Shown in pieces: positions 25,571 to 35,456 of a stretch of 64,000 bases of DNA. The DNA is from Nigerium sp. (GTDB lineage Bacteria; Actinomycetota; Actinomycetes; Propionibacteriales; Propionibacteriaceae): contig JADJTH010000010.1 in NCBI GenBank assembly GCA_016711325.1, positions 124,001 to 188,000 of the forward strand, in the 5' to 3' direction. Made by a program: the position numbers and the translations under genes. The notes under the pieces are model-generated. The model was not told the origin of the DNA. It searched no databases and worked only from the letters and a program-made list of their open reading frames with translations. Each line of letters begins with the position of its first letter. The first letter of the stretch is position 1.

Positions 25571-25602
25571 GGGCTTCCCCTCCGTTGGGCTGGCCAAATG
25601 CT

Positions 25603-25618
25603 ATACCCCGCAGGGTAT
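25603..25618 (-). promoter_or_regulatory. CsoR/CstR-like palindrome over the sulfur operon promoter
   Basis: ATACCC-CGCA-GGGTAT is a perfect 6-bp-arm palindrome, 33 nt upstream of the SQR start. On the minus strand it abuts a TATAGC -10 box, with TTGCTC about 15 nt upstream as a possible -35, so a bound repressor would block polymerase. AT-flanked G/C palindromes of this form are typical operators of CsoR-family repressors, including the persulfide sensor CstR that controls sqr operons in Staphylococcus. No regulator gene of that family is in the window. Confidence 0.65.
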
Positions 25619-25814
25619 GTGAGCAATGGTGTGGCCACCTGGACGGCCGCCATGCGTCCTTCCCGCGCGCCGTGCTCGTTCGCGCGCTCCTTCCGCGCGC
25701 CGTGCACAGGGCGCAGAAGTGTGGAGACAGGACACCGGGCGCAGGAGTGTGGGACAAGCGCGCAAGCACAGACGACGCGCGGGAGTGCGGGTGAGGCGGG
25801 GAAGAAGGGCGACG

Positions 25815-26768
25815 TCAGGCGGGGTGCTGGCCGTGCGTGATCACCGTTCCTGCCGCGGGATCGCCCACCATGTCGGAGACCCGCACCAGCGTGTAGCCGC
25901 GCTCGCGCAGGCCCGCGACGATGCGCGGCACCGCCGCGACCGTGGTCGGATGGGTGTCGTGCATCAGCACGATCGAGCCCGCGTGCGCCTCGTTCAGCAC
26001 GGTGGTGACGGTCGTCTCGGTCGAGCGGGTCTTCCAGTCGCGAGTGTCGACGCCCCACAGGACGAGCGGCGCTCCCGCGTACCGCTTGGTGGTCGCATCG
26101 TAGGCGCCGTACGGCGGGCGGAACAGCGTGGGGGTGACGCCGGCGTCCGTGATCGCCTGGACGCCCCGCTCGATCTGGGAGCGCTGCTGGGCGGCATCGA
26201 GGCGGGTGAGCTCGGGATGGCTGTAGGTGTGACTGCCGACCTCGTGCCCTGCCTTCGCCATGCGCCGCACCAGCGCAGGATGCTCCTCGGCGTGGTCGCC
26301 GCGCAGGAAGAAGGTGACCGTCGCGCCGTTGGCGTCCAGGGAGTCGAGCAGCGTCGCGGTGTGCGGCCCCGGCCCGTCGTCGAACGTGAGCGCCACGCAC
26401 GCCGCCTTCGCGCAGTCGGTCCCGCCGGGCCTGGCCGGTGCCGGACGCGTCGTCGCTTGTGCGGCCGCGTTCGTCGTGGGGGAGGGCGTGGAGCGGGCGC
26501 CGGGTTTCGATGACGAGGGCGCCGGTGTGACGGCTGTGGTGAGGGCCGGGCTGGGCGTGGCGTTCGAGGGCTCCGACGGTGTGGGCGTCGGCGTCCGTGC
26601 GACGGTCGTCGTCGGGTGCGCCGCGGGTGCGCCCGGCCGGGCCGGGACCGCGCGCACGGGCTCGGTGACCGCGCACGACGCGAGCACCGGCAGCACGCAC
26701 AGCGCTGCGAGCAGTCGGGCCGCGAGAAGGCGGTCGGCGCGCCAGGAACCGAGGGGAAGGAGGCTCAC
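25815..26768 (-). CDS. Polysaccharide deacetylase lipoprotein (NodB domain)
   Basis: 317 aa. The signal peptide ends in the lipobox LASC near residue 32, so it is a lipid-anchored extracytoplasmic protein. A Pro/Thr/Ser-rich linker (~40-115) follows, then a NodB domain with canonical motifs: TFDDGPGPHT (catalytic and metal Asp), SHTYSHPELT (metal His pair), RPPYGAYD, and a C-terminal IVLMHDTHP. It probably removes acetyl groups from peptidoglycan or a wall polysaccharide. The start overlaps the apbE stop by 4 nt, so it is the last gene of the iron operon. Confidence 0.9.
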   Translation of the reverse strand: MSLLPLGSWRADRLLAARLLAALCVLPVLASCAVTEPVRAVPARPGAPAAHPTTTVARTPTPTPSEPSNATPSPALTTAVTPAPSSSKPGARSTPSPTTNAAAQATTRPAPARPGGTDCAKAACVALTFDDGPGPHTATLLDSLDANGATVTFFLRGDHAEEHPALVRRMAKAGHEVGSHTYSHPELTRLDAAQQRSQIERGVQAITDAGVTPTLFRPPYGAYDATTKRYAGAPLVLWGVDTRDWKTRSTETTVTTVLNEAHAGSIVLMHDTHPTTVAAVPRIVAGLRERGYTLVRVSDMVGDPAAGTVITHGQHPA

Positions 26769-27691
26769 CCCTCCACGATAGGTCGCCGGTGCCGCCGGAG
26801 CATGTCAGGGACACCCGCGCGCAGCGATAGTCGTGGTGCCAGGGCAGCGGTGGCGAGTATCTCCCCGCCGACGGTCATCATCAGCGCCTCCGCCCCGTGC
26901 TCGCGGCACAACGTCATTCCCTGTTCCCGCCCCAGCACCAGCGCCGCGGTGGACAGCGCCTCGCCGCGCATGCCATCGGCGGCGAGGACGCCGACCGCGC
27001 ACACGTCCGTGCGCGCCGGACGCCCCGTGCGCGGGTCGACGACGTGCGCGGCCACCATCGGCGCGGAACTCATCCGGACGCCGCGCGCGCCCGACATCGA
27101 GAACGACCCCCCGGGCGTCTCGACGTAGCCGAGCGTTTCGGTCACGGCGTCCCAAGGCGAGCTGAGGGCGATGCGCCAGGCGGCCCGGCGTGGCGGCCGT
27201 CCCGCCAGCGCGACCGACGAGGTACCCACCGACACCAGCACCCCGGACGCCCGCGCCGCGCAGCGGTCGCGCGCCAGGTCGGCGGCGTACCCCTTGGCGA
27301 TCCCGCCGAAGTCGAGACGGCATCCCGGCTCCAGCCGCGCCGACCATCGGTCGCCGTCGCGCCGCAGGTGAAGCCGGGGGAGGGCGTCCGCAGCTCCGGC
27401 GTCCGCCGCCGGGAGCGTGGCGTCGAAGACGCCGCGGGTGAGCCGCCGGTAGTCCTCGGCAGCCTCGGCGACGGCGACCAGGTGCTCGCCGGCCGGAACC
27501 CACCGTCCGGGCGCGGCGTTCAGTCTGGCGACGTCGCTCGTGGGCCGGAATCGCGACAGTGCGGCGTCCACCTCGGCGACGGCGGCGTGGGCGATCCCGG
27601 CCGCGAGGCCGGCGTCCTCGTGGTCGTCCACCACGCACACGTGGACGGTGGTGCCCATCGCCGTGGAATCCGACCACTCCTCGCGGATCAC
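26765..27691 (-). CDS. apbE: FAD:protein FMN transferase (ApbE)
   Basis: 308 aa. ApbE proteins attach FMN covalently to Thr/Ser in exported flavoproteins. Visible motifs: SRFRPTSDVARLNAAPG, DFGGIAKGYAADLARD, HVVDPRTGRPA and the C-terminal SLSTAALVLGREQGM-type block (EALSTAALVLGRE). I see no lipobox or signal peptide at this start, so its location is uncertain; an upstream start within the same frame is not available. It lies 8 nt after the FMN-binding lipoprotein, which is its likely substrate. Confidence 0.9.
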   Translation of the reverse strand: MIREEWSDSTAMGTTVHVCVVDDHEDAGLAAGIAHAAVAEVDAALSRFRPTSDVARLNAAPGRWVPAGEHLVAVAEAAEDYRRLTRGVFDATLPAADAGAADALPRLHLRRDGDRWSARLEPGCRLDFGGIAKGYAADLARDRCAARASGVLVSVGTSSVALAGRPPRRAAWRIALSSPWDAVTETLGYVETPGGSFSMSGARGVRMSSAPMVAAHVVDPRTGRPARTDVCAVGVLAADGMRGEALSTAALVLGREQGMTLCREHGAEALMMTVGGEILATAALAPRLSLRAGVPDMLRRHRRPIVEG

Positions 27692-27698
27692 GCGCGGA

Positions 27699-28132
27699 TC
27701 ACGCCCGGCTCAGGGCGTCCTCGACGGCCTCGAGGAACTGGCGGTGCGACAGCGAGGCCCCGGCGATGACGTCGACCTGGTCGGCGTCGCCGACCTCCTT
27801 GAACTGCGCGACGTACTGCCGCTCGGCGGTGACCGCGGCCTGCGCCCGCTGGTAGAACGCGTCGTCGACGGGCCGCCCGGTGGCCTTCGACAGGCCGTAG
27901 TTCTGGTCGTGCGGGGTTCCGTCCGGATCCTTCACGACGAAGGACGCCTCGACGATCGCGCCGCCCTCGACAGTGAACGAGAGATGACCGACCGCGCCCT
28001 GGTCGTCCGGCCGGCTGGTACCGGTGAAGGTGCCGTCGGGCAGGTCGGCGATCGCCGGCGGTTGGCTGCAGCCCGAGAACAGCACGACGCCCAGCGCGGC
28101 CGCGACGGCCAGGGCGCGCAGGGACGCGCGGT

Positions 28133-28136
<4 letters not shown>
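27699..28136 (-). CDS. FMN-binding domain lipoprotein, likely ApbE substrate
   Basis: 145 aa from ATG 28136. The signal peptide ends in the lipobox FSGC at about residues 20-23. The rest is an FMN_bind domain: LPDGTFTGTSRPDDQGAVGHLSFTVEGGAIVEASF, and a C-terminal DVIAGASLSHRQFLEAVEDAL. The GAS(L)S segment corresponds to the [S/T]GA[S/T] flavinylation site, where ApbE links FMN. Predicted to carry electrons outside the membrane. The start overlaps the ATPase stop (ATGA). Confidence 0.88.
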
Positions 28137-28855
<719 letters not shown>

Positions 28856-28856
28856 G

Positions 28857-29999
28857 TCACTCTCCCCCCAGCACGAGCGCCGGATTGATGTTGATGATGC
28901 GTCGCACGGTGACGAAGCTTCCCAGGCCGCTGACGAGCGCCGCGACGAGCATGGTCACGGGCACCACCCACCAGCTCGCATGCAGGTCCATGTTGAAGAC
29001 CTCGCGGGTGACCAGACTGCCGACCGCGATGCCGCCCAGCGCGCCGAGCAGGCCGCCGAAAAGGCCGAGGATCACGCCCTCGCCGATGAACTCGCCCACG
29101 ATCTGCCCGCTGGACGCCCCGAGCGCCTTCTTCAGGGCCAGCTCGGTCGCCCGCTCGCTCACGACGGCGTTCATCGTCGTGGTGACGCTGATGAGTGTGA
29201 GCGCGCCGATGACGATGCTGACGATCCAGATCAGCGCGCGCAGGGTGAGCAGCACCCCGGATTCGGACCGGGTGATCCGCTTCACCACCTGCGCGTGCAC
29301 CGCGTGGTCGGTCTCGTCGATCATGGCGGCGACCGTCCCGAGCGCCGTCTCGTCGCCGAGCAGCGAGTACTCGATCATGTCGAGCCGCCCGTCCGAGGGC
29401 AGGATCGACTCCAGGTCGTCCAGGGAGAGGACGACCATGGCGTCCTCGGGGCCTCCGGTGCGCAGCAGCCCGGACACGGTGAGCGTGACCGGTGGCGAAT
29501 CGACGCCCCGCTCGGCCTGGCCGACGACGGTCAGCGCGTCCCCGACCTCGAAGCCGTAGCGCTGCACCAGGTCGCGCCCGACCAGCACCTCGCCGGACGC
29601 CGACGGCAGTTCCCCGTCGATGCTCCAGTAGGGCCGCATCGCGGTGGCCAGGGCGAGGTCGGTCCCCATGGCCGACAGCGGCTGCTGGTTGTAGAGCAGG
29701 TTGTCCTGGCGGTAGGGCGCGTGGCCGAGCACCTGGACGCCGGCGTCCGCCAACCGCGCGTTGAGGGCGACCATGTCGTCGACGCGCACCGTCTGCGTGC
29801 TGGACGGCGACACCACCAGGTTCGCGCCGTAGGAGCGCAGCTCGCGCGCGATCTGGTCGGGCACGGTGTAGGTGATGATCGCCAGCGCCGACAGGGTGGT
29901 CGCGCCGACGATGATCGACAGCGAGGCGATCAGCACCCGCGAGATCCGGCGCACGAAGGCGCGCGTGATCATCCGCAGGTACATCCGGGCTCGGGTCAT
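28857..29999 (-). CDS. MacB/FtsX-type ABC permease
   Basis: 380 aa with one N-terminal and three C-terminal membrane segments around a large extracytoplasmic domain, the usual MacB_PCD plus FtsX layout. The N-terminus reads MYLRMITRAFVRRISRVLIASLSIIVG; the FtsX part is ATELALKKALGASSGQIVGEFIGEGVILGLFGGLLGALGG. It starts 4 nt after the preceding permease stop and ends 1 nt before the ATPase start. Probably forms a heterodimeric permease with its neighbour in periplasm-side iron handling. Confidence 0.9.
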   Translation of the reverse strand: MTRARMYLRMITRAFVRRISRVLIASLSIIVGATTLSALAIITYTVPDQIARELRSYGANLVVSPSSTQTVRVDDMVALNARLADAGVQVLGHAPYRQDNLLYNQQPLSAMGTDLALATAMRPYWSIDGELPSASGEVLVGRDLVQRYGFEVGDALTVVGQAERGVDSPPVTLTVSGLLRTGGPEDAMVVLSLDDLESILPSDGRLDMIEYSLLGDETALGTVAAMIDETDHAVHAQVVKRITRSESGVLLTLRALIWIVSIVIGALTLISVTTTMNAVVSERATELALKKALGASSGQIVGEFIGEGVILGLFGGLLGALGGIAVGSLVTREVFNMDLHASWWVVPVTMLVAALVSGLGSFVTVRRIININPALVLGGE

Positions 30000-30003
30000 G
30001 GCG

Positions 30004-31284
30004 TCACTTCCCGTGCAGGACGTCGGAGGGCCTGAGCTTCATCAGCGCGCGCAGTGAGGGCAGCGAGCCGAGCAGGATCATCGACGTGATCAGCGCGGCC
30101 ATCACCGGCAGCACGAGCGGGCGCAGCGTGATCCACGACGAGAACACCATCTGGCCGATCACCTGGGCCAGGCCGATCCCGAGGGCGAAGCCGACCGCGC
30201 CGCCGACGAACCCGACGACCAGCGTCTCGGTGAGGATCAGGGCCACGACGGACGCGTTGCGTGCGCCGATCGCCTTGAGCAGGCCGATCTCGGGGGCGCG
30301 TTCCATCACGCTCGCCGTCACCAGGTTGGCGATGCCGAGCGCCGAGCCGACCATCGCGAGCACCGCGATGAGCGCCATGATCAGCTGGGTCTGCTCCAGG
30401 ATGACGCCCTCGCTGTCGGCGACCTGCCGCACGGGCTTGGCGACGGCGTCCGTCAGCGCCTCCTCGAGCTGGTAGGAGATCGAGGACACGTACGCGGTGC
30501 AGTACCAGGTCTCCCAATCGGCCACCGACAGGCTGGACGGGTCGCGCTCGGCGCGCTGGGAGAGCTCGTTCTCGGGTGTGGTGATCGCGCGCACCTCGAT
30601 GCGATCGATCTCGCCGGGACGCCCGGTCAACTGCTGGGCGGTGGCCAGCGGGGCGTAGAGGACGTCGTCCTCGTCGCCGCCCGCGGCGAAGATGCCCACG
30701 ATGCGCAGCGTCGCCTGGGCGTGCGTGCCGGTGACCGTCACGGTGTCCCCGACCGACCATCCGCGCGACGCGGCCAGGGACGCGCCGGCCATCGCCTGTC
30801 GCGGGTCGTCGTCGGACGCCCACGCGCCGTCGACGTCCCACCACGTCCGCAGCCGCTTCAGGCCCGTTTGGACGGGCTCGCCCACGTCGAGGGCCATGGT
30901 GTGGTCGAACCAGGTGCCGTCCAGGGTCAGCTCGACGGGGTCCGCCCCGGCGGGGCTGACCGGAACGCTCAGGTAGGGGGCGAAATCCTCGATGTTGTAC
31001 GCCCAGAAGATCGACTTGAGCCGGGGCAGCTCGGATTCCAGCAGGGCACCGGACGGGGCGTCGGTCGTTCCGTAGGTCTCGGAGACCACCGACGCGCCCT
31101 TGGGCGTCACCTGGATGTTGGCGCCGTAGCTGCTCAGCTCCTGTTTGACCTTGTCGCCGATGTCGAGCATGACGGCCATCATCGAGGTGGTCAGCGCGGC
31201 GCCGAGCGCGATGGTGACGGCGATCATGAAGCGCTTGCCGAGCTGGCGTCGCAGCGCCCTGGCGATCATGCGAGCGAAGAACAT
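30004..31284 (-). CDS. MacB/FtsX-type ABC permease
   Basis: 426 aa, paralogous to the next permease with the same topology: N-terminal helix (FMIAVTIALGAALTTSMMAVML), long extracytoplasmic domain, and a C-terminal FtsX region (APEIGLLKAIGARNASVVALILTETLVVGFVGGAVGFALG). The start overlaps the stop of the DUF2318 gene (TGATG). It corresponds to FetB/FetC or Cj1661/Cj1662 in known P19 systems. Confidence 0.9.
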   Translation of the reverse strand: MFFARMIARALRRQLGKRFMIAVTIALGAALTTSMMAVMLDIGDKVKQELSSYGANIQVTPKGASVVSETYGTTDAPSGALLESELPRLKSIFWAYNIEDFAPYLSVPVSPAGADPVELTLDGTWFDHTMALDVGEPVQTGLKRLRTWWDVDGAWASDDDPRQAMAGASLAASRGWSVGDTVTVTGTHAQATLRIVGIFAAGGDEDDVLYAPLATAQQLTGRPGEIDRIEVRAITTPENELSQRAERDPSSLSVADWETWYCTAYVSSISYQLEEALTDAVAKPVRQVADSEGVILEQTQLIMALIAVLAMVGSALGIANLVTASVMERAPEIGLLKAIGARNASVVALILTETLVVGFVGGAVGFALGIGLAQVIGQMVFSSWITLRPLVLPVMAALITSMILLGSLPSLRALMKLRPSDVLHGK

Positions 31285-32552
31285 CAGCGGAACACCTTCG
31301 CCTGCTGTTCCAGCTCGGCCACTCCGAACAGCAGGTGGCCGCCCGCGATCTCGTACTGGATCGGGATGGGGTTACAGCCGCCCGGGAACCCGATCGTCTG
31401 GGTGTTCATGATCACGTCGCACTCACGGCAGACGACCTTACCGCCGCGTTCGAAGTAGCCGCTGGGGCCGCAGATCTCGCAGGCGTCCAGGCCGGTGCCG
31501 AACGCGGTGGCGTTCTTCTGGATGACGATGAACCGCACCTCGGTGCCGCCGGTCGAGCGGTAGGCGAATCGGTGCAGGTGGCCGTCGCTGACCAGGTCGA
31601 GGGCGACCTCGACGCGGTCGCCGTTGACGGTGGACGGCTCGATGGGTGACAGCTCGGGGACGGCCTCGGCGAGCCGTTTGCCGACCGTGTAGGTGACGGC
31701 CAGGCCGACGCCGAGCGCGGTGGACCAGCTCAGCATCCGGCGGCGCGAGAGCCCGTCGGCGCGCACGAGGCGGTGCTCGGCGCGAGAGGCGTCCTCGGGG
31801 GCGCTGCGGCGGCGGACCGCCAGCGCGATGGCGGCGGTCACCACCACGACGCCCGCGTAGACGAGCAGGATCGACGGGGCGTTGTTCTGGATCCACAGCA
31901 GCGCCTGGAAATTGCCCGGGCTGCGGGGGACGATCTTGAGGCCGGCGAGCTGCTGGTACAGCGGCGCCCATTGCGTGACGAGCGCGATGCCGAGCAGCAG
32001 TGTGGTCAGGACGCGTCGCGCCAGGCTGGGTACCCGACCCAGGCTGATGCCGACGGCGGTGCCCGCGAAGACCGCGGTCGCGATGCCCAGCGCGTAGCCG
32101 ATGAGGTTGACCAGTGAGTCGCTGGCGAACAGGGTGCCGCCCATCGGAACGACCTTGTCGATCGCGAGGAAGAGCGGCAGCCCGTAGAAGAAGCCGACCA
32201 GCGCCAGCGACACGAGGCTGGTGGCGGTGAGCAGGCGCGGACGCCACCCGCCTTCGTCGGTGACGAGCTCGCGGCGTCCGGTGAGCCACAAGGCTGCCAG
32301 GAACGCGATCAGGGCGAGCAGCAGGGCCGCGCCGGTCCACAGATTCACCACGGGCAGGCGGACGTGCCGCGTCTCGAGGCGCAACCACGCCACGGCGGCC
32401 GCGGCGAGCGTGCCGAACGCGAGAACGCGCACCGTCAACCTGCCCACGCGCTGACGGTCGGGCGGCGCGTAGGAACGGTTGGCGATGAGCGCTGCCGACA
32501 GCAGGCCGAGCGGCAGGGCCAGCTCAGCTGCTGCGACGAACAGTTTCAGCAT
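31284..32552 (-). CDS. DUF2318 membrane protein with cysteine-rich C-terminus
   Basis: 422 aa. About eight membrane segments occupy the first ~290 residues. The C-terminal extracytoplasmic domain is DUF2318, with cysteines DACEICGPSG, VVCRECDVIMN and GFPGGCNPIP that could bind metal or Fe-S. DUF2318 proteins are a constant part of P19/FTR1 operons (FetA; Cj1660), and a role in electron supply or iron handover has been suggested. It overlaps the following permease by 1 nt and follows P19 by 24 nt. Confidence 0.88.
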   Translation of the reverse strand: MLKLFVAAAELALPLGLLSAALIANRSYAPPDRQRVGRLTVRVLAFGTLAAAAVAWLRLETRHVRLPVVNLWTGAALLLALIAFLAALWLTGRRELVTDEGGWRPRLLTATSLVSLALVGFFYGLPLFLAIDKVVPMGGTLFASDSLVNLIGYALGIATAVFAGTAVGISLGRVPSLARRVLTTLLLGIALVTQWAPLYQQLAGLKIVPRSPGNFQALLWIQNNAPSILLVYAGVVVVTAAIALAVRRRSAPEDASRAEHRLVRADGLSRRRMLSWSTALGVGLAVTYTVGKRLAEAVPELSPIEPSTVNGDRVEVALDLVSDGHLHRFAYRSTGGTEVRFIVIQKNATAFGTGLDACEICGPSGYFERGGKVVCRECDVIMNTQTIGFPGGCNPIPIQYEIAGGHLLFGVAELEQQAKVFR

Positions 32553-32576
32553 GGTACGACGGTGCCAGAGCCCTGC

Positions 32577-33233
32577 TCAGAGCAGCTGGCCGTCCCACTC
32601 GAAGTTGTCGAAGGTGACCTTCAGCGGCTCGGTCCAGAAGCGGCCGGACACCGCGCTGGTGTCGTTGCCGGTGTGCAGCATGAAGTCGTCGGCGGGGGAC
32701 TGGATGGTCAGCTCCACCGTGTACAGGCCCGGCTTCAGCTTGATGTTGTTGCCGTAGTGCGGGCCGTCGACCGCGATCATCGGCATCAGCGTGCCCAGGT
32801 CGACCACCTCGCCGGTGTTCTTCTCGGTCAGCTTCGGGTTGATCTTGAGGTAGGGCAGGAATTGGTCGGGCTCGAAGCCGATCGCGGACGCGCCCGCGGT
32901 CGTCTTCACGTCGATCTCGAAGTGCATGTCGGAGTCGGACGCCGCGGGCATCGCCATCGAGCCGTGCTTCATGTCGACGGCCTGGAAGTAGACGGCGTTG
33001 ACCTCGAGGAATTCACCGGCGGCCTGCGGGCCGGAGTCGCCCACGGGCAGCTCGTTGATGCCGGCGACGTTGGTGCCGGCGGGCTTCTCGGGGGCGGCGG
33101 CGGTGGCCGGGGTCGTGCCGGTCGCGGCCGGGGTCGTCGCGGCGGGCGTGCCGGAACAGGCGGTCAGCGCGAGGACGAGGGCGGACGCGCCGACGACGGC
33201 CTTCCATTGGCCCTTCTTGGTGATGATGGTCAC
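32577..33233 (-). CDS. P19/Tp34-type iron-transport lipoprotein
   Basis: 218 aa from GTG 33233, overlapping the FTR1 stop (GTGA). The lipobox TACS follows a short hydrophobic region, then an Ala/Thr/Pro-rich linker. The P19 (Tpd) beta-sandwich follows, with metal-ligand His/Met/Glu residues visible in MKHGSMAMPAASDSDMHFEIDV, DGPHYGNNIKL and FMLHTGNDTSA. P19 proteins bind copper and iron outside the membrane and help the FTR1 permease import iron. Confidence 0.9.
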   Translation of the reverse strand: MTIITKKGQWKAVVGASALVLALTACSGTPAATTPAATGTTPATAAAPEKPAGTNVAGINELPVGDSGPQAAGEFLEVNAVYFQAVDMKHGSMAMPAASDSDMHFEIDVKTTAGASAIGFEPDQFLPYLKINPKLTEKNTGEVVDLGTLMPMIAVDGPHYGNNIKLKPGLYTVELTIQSPADDFMLHTGNDTSAVSGRFWTEPLKVTFDNFEWDGQLL

Positions 33234-34810
33234 TGGTGTGTTGCCCTTTCGTGGGCTTCTTCGTGGGTGGTGGAGGGTTGCGGGGTGGAGGTCTTGCGGA
33301 ATTGCCAGAACGCGAGCGCCAGCACGATGAGGGTCACGACGGCCTGTACCGCGAGGGTCTCGACGGTCGGGTAGAGGCCGAGCCATTCGATCTGCGGGAC
33401 GCCCGCCACCGGGGTCACCTCGAGGATCATGGCGTCCTGGAGTTCCTTGGCCGCGCCGCCGGCGATGGTGATCGCGAGGATCGACAGCAGCACCGACATC
33501 CAGCGGAAGAACGGGCGCAGAGGCAGACGGACGCCGAAGTAGCGCACGGCGACGAACAGGATCGCCAGCACGACGACGGCGGCGGCCATGCCGAGCCAGA
33601 TGAGGAGATGGTCGGTCGGCGTCTGCGCGGCCCCGAACACGGGCACGAAGAACAGGATCGTCTCGAATCCCTCGCGGGCCACCGCCAGGAACACCACCGT
33701 GAACAGCGCCCACTGGCCGCCCGTGCTCGACTTCTTGTCGATGGTGTCGTTGATGTACCGGTGCCAGGCGTCACCCTCGGACTTCGACAGGATCCAGCTG
33801 CTGATGTAGATCAGCAGTGCGGCGGCGAGGAAGCCGACGATGCCCTCGATGAGCTCCTGGCTCATGCCGAGGCCGGCGCTGCTGGTCAGCGAGCTGAAGG
33901 CGACGGCGAGGCCGATGCTGACGGCGATGGCCGCGCCGATGCCGAGGTAGACGCCCTTGAGCTGGTCGCGGCGTCCGGTCTTGAGGACGTAGGTGACGAC
34001 GGCGGCGACGACCAGGAGCGCCTCGACGCCTTCGCGGATCAGGATGAGGAAGGCCGCGACGAACCCGCTCCAGCCGATGGACTCGCTGGCGCCGAGCGCG
34101 TCGAGCGACGCGGCGTCCTCGGTGACCAGTTGGTTGAGCGTCTCGACGTGGCCGCGTACCTGGTCGGCGGGCCAACCGTCTCGGATGCCGACCCGGATGT
34201 CGCGGAACTCGCCCTCGACCTGGGCCACCCGCCCGCTGCTGAGGTAGGACAAGGTGGCCTTCTCGAGGCCGTCCGCCTCGTAGTGCTGGAGGTAGGCGCG
34301 TGTGGCCTCCTTGTAGGCCTCGTCGACCTTGCCCGCCTCGTACAGCGCCAGCGCGTTCTCGGCGGTGGCGATGATGGACTGGGCGACCCGGCTCCAGCGG
34401 TCGTTCAACTCGGGGGTGGCGCTCAGGTCGTCGAGGTCGGTGGCGAGCTGCGCGGTGAGCGCGGTGACCGCGGCCTCGACGTCGGCCTGCGGCGCGCCCT
34501 CGCGGGTGAGGTTGCGCACCCCGACGACGCCTGTGGAAAACGCGGCGGACCGGTCGGCGCCCAGGCGGTGTTTGATCTGGTCTTCGAGGCCCTGGGCCTG
34601 ATAGTGCTCGTAGTACGCCTTACGCAGGGTCGCCTCGACCGCCTTGAGGTCGCCGGACGCGTACTGGGCGGGGACCTCGTCGAGCAGCGCCGTGACGGTG
34701 TCGGCGATGCCCTGCCAGGGATCCTCGGCGGACGCCAAGGTGGCGGAGCCGCCGACGGTGACCGTGAGGGCGAGCAGCACGGCGCCGATCCATATCGCGA
34801 TCCGTCGCAT
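33230..34810 (-). CDS. FTR1-family iron permease
   Basis: 526 aa. The signal peptide (residues 1-28) is followed by a long extracytoplasmic helical domain (~30-240) with repeated AYYEHYQAQGLE / AYLQHYEADGLE units. The FTR1 membrane domain has two REGxE iron-binding motifs, LIREGVEALLVVA and VAREGFETILFF. It is the first gene of the operon and the likely iron channel; an iron box lies upstream. It matches FetM/Cj1658 by position. There are no EfeO or EfeB genes nearby, so it is not an EfeUOB system. Confidence 0.93.
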   Translation of the reverse strand: MRRIAIWIGAVLLALTVTVGGSATLASAEDPWQGIADTVTALLDEVPAQYASGDLKAVEATLRKAYYEHYQAQGLEDQIKHRLGADRSAAFSTGVVGVRNLTREGAPQADVEAAVTALTAQLATDLDDLSATPELNDRWSRVAQSIIATAENALALYEAGKVDEAYKEATRAYLQHYEADGLEKATLSYLSSGRVAQVEGEFRDIRVGIRDGWPADQVRGHVETLNQLVTEDAASLDALGASESIGWSGFVAAFLILIREGVEALLVVAAVVTYVLKTGRRDQLKGVYLGIGAAIAVSIGLAVAFSSLTSSAGLGMSQELIEGIVGFLAAALLIYISSWILSKSEGDAWHRYINDTIDKKSSTGGQWALFTVVFLAVAREGFETILFFVPVFGAAQTPTDHLLIWLGMAAAVVVLAILFVAVRYFGVRLPLRPFFRWMSVLLSILAITIAGGAAKELQDAMILEVTPVAGVPQIEWLGLYPTVETLAVQAVVTLIVLALAFWQFRKTSTPQPSTTHEEAHERATHQ

Positions 34811-34835
34811 GGGTCCGAGTCCGCCCTTCAGAGAA

Positions 34836-34854
34836 TTAGGTAAGGCTTACATAG
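34836..34854 (-). promoter_or_regulatory. DtxR/IdeR-type iron box
   Basis: TTAGGTAAGGCTTACATAG matches the IdeR consensus TTAGGTTAGGCTAACCTAA at 15 of 19 positions and contains a perfect GTAAG-G-CTTAC core. It starts 26 nt upstream of the FTR1 start and overlaps the likely -10 region (TACCTA on the minus strand). With iron bound, a DtxR/IdeR repressor would be expected to shut the whole FTR1-P19-ABC-ApbE operon. Confidence 0.75.
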
Positions 34855-34938
34855 CCTATGTCCATATTCCGCCGGGCGTTGCCGTGCCCACAAATTCCGA
34901 TGCGCCCGGGCGCCGGTGAGGCGCCGCGGCGGCGTCGG

Positions 34939-35433
34939 TCAGCAGATCTGCTCGAGCAGGCCGGTGTCGACGTTGTAGACGAACCCGCCGACCTTGGCGC
35001 GCCCCTTGATGAGCGGGTGCTCGGTGAGCAGAGTGACGTCGGCGCGCAGGCGACCGAGCTGGTCGGGGTCGGCTCCGAATTCCAGCCCGGACGAGTCGAG
35101 ACCGCTGGCCCGGTCGATCCGCCGGTGGATCTCCTCGTCGTCCCCGCTGGCCATCGCGCAGCGGGTGTGGGCGATCACCAGGATCCGTGTGACGCGCAGC
35201 ATATGGACCGCGAGCACGCAGCCGTTGAGGGCGTCCACGGAGACGTGACCGCCCAGCGTCCGCAGGATCTTCGCCTCGCCGAGGTAGAGCCCGATCATCT
35301 CCAGGGGTTGCAGCCGCGAGTCCATGCAGGTGATGACCGCGACGCCGGCGTGCGCGTAGCCGTCGAAGTTGCGGGGGGCCGAGGTCGAGTAGCGGCGGTT
35401 GGCCGCGAGCAGGTCGTCGAAGCAGATGTCCAC
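34939..35433 (-). CDS. Beta-class carbonic anhydrase
   Basis: 164 aa from GTG 35433; TAATGT 6 nt upstream suggests a leaderless transcript. Zinc ligands and active-site residues: CMDSR (Cys and the Asp/Arg dyad) and a later His/Cys pair in VIAHTRCAM. It is the short type common in Actinobacteria (about 165 aa). It interconverts CO2 and bicarbonate in the cytoplasm. The gene stands between the iron operon promoter and the ThrE-type gene. Confidence 0.92.
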   Translation of the reverse strand: MDICFDDLLAANRRYSTSAPRNFDGYAHAGVAVITCMDSRLQPLEMIGLYLGEAKILRTLGGHVSVDALNGCVLAVHMLRVTRILVIAHTRCAMASGDDEEIHRRIDRASGLDSSGLEFGADPDQLGRLRADVTLLTEHPLIKGRAKVGGFVYNVDTGLLEQIC

Positions 35434-35456
35434 CCGCTCACATTAGGACCGGGGCG

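Noticed and set aside
33230..34810. EfeU of an EfeUOB system
   Set aside because: No EfeO or EfeB gene follows; P19 and ABC genes follow instead, matching FetMP/P19 operons.
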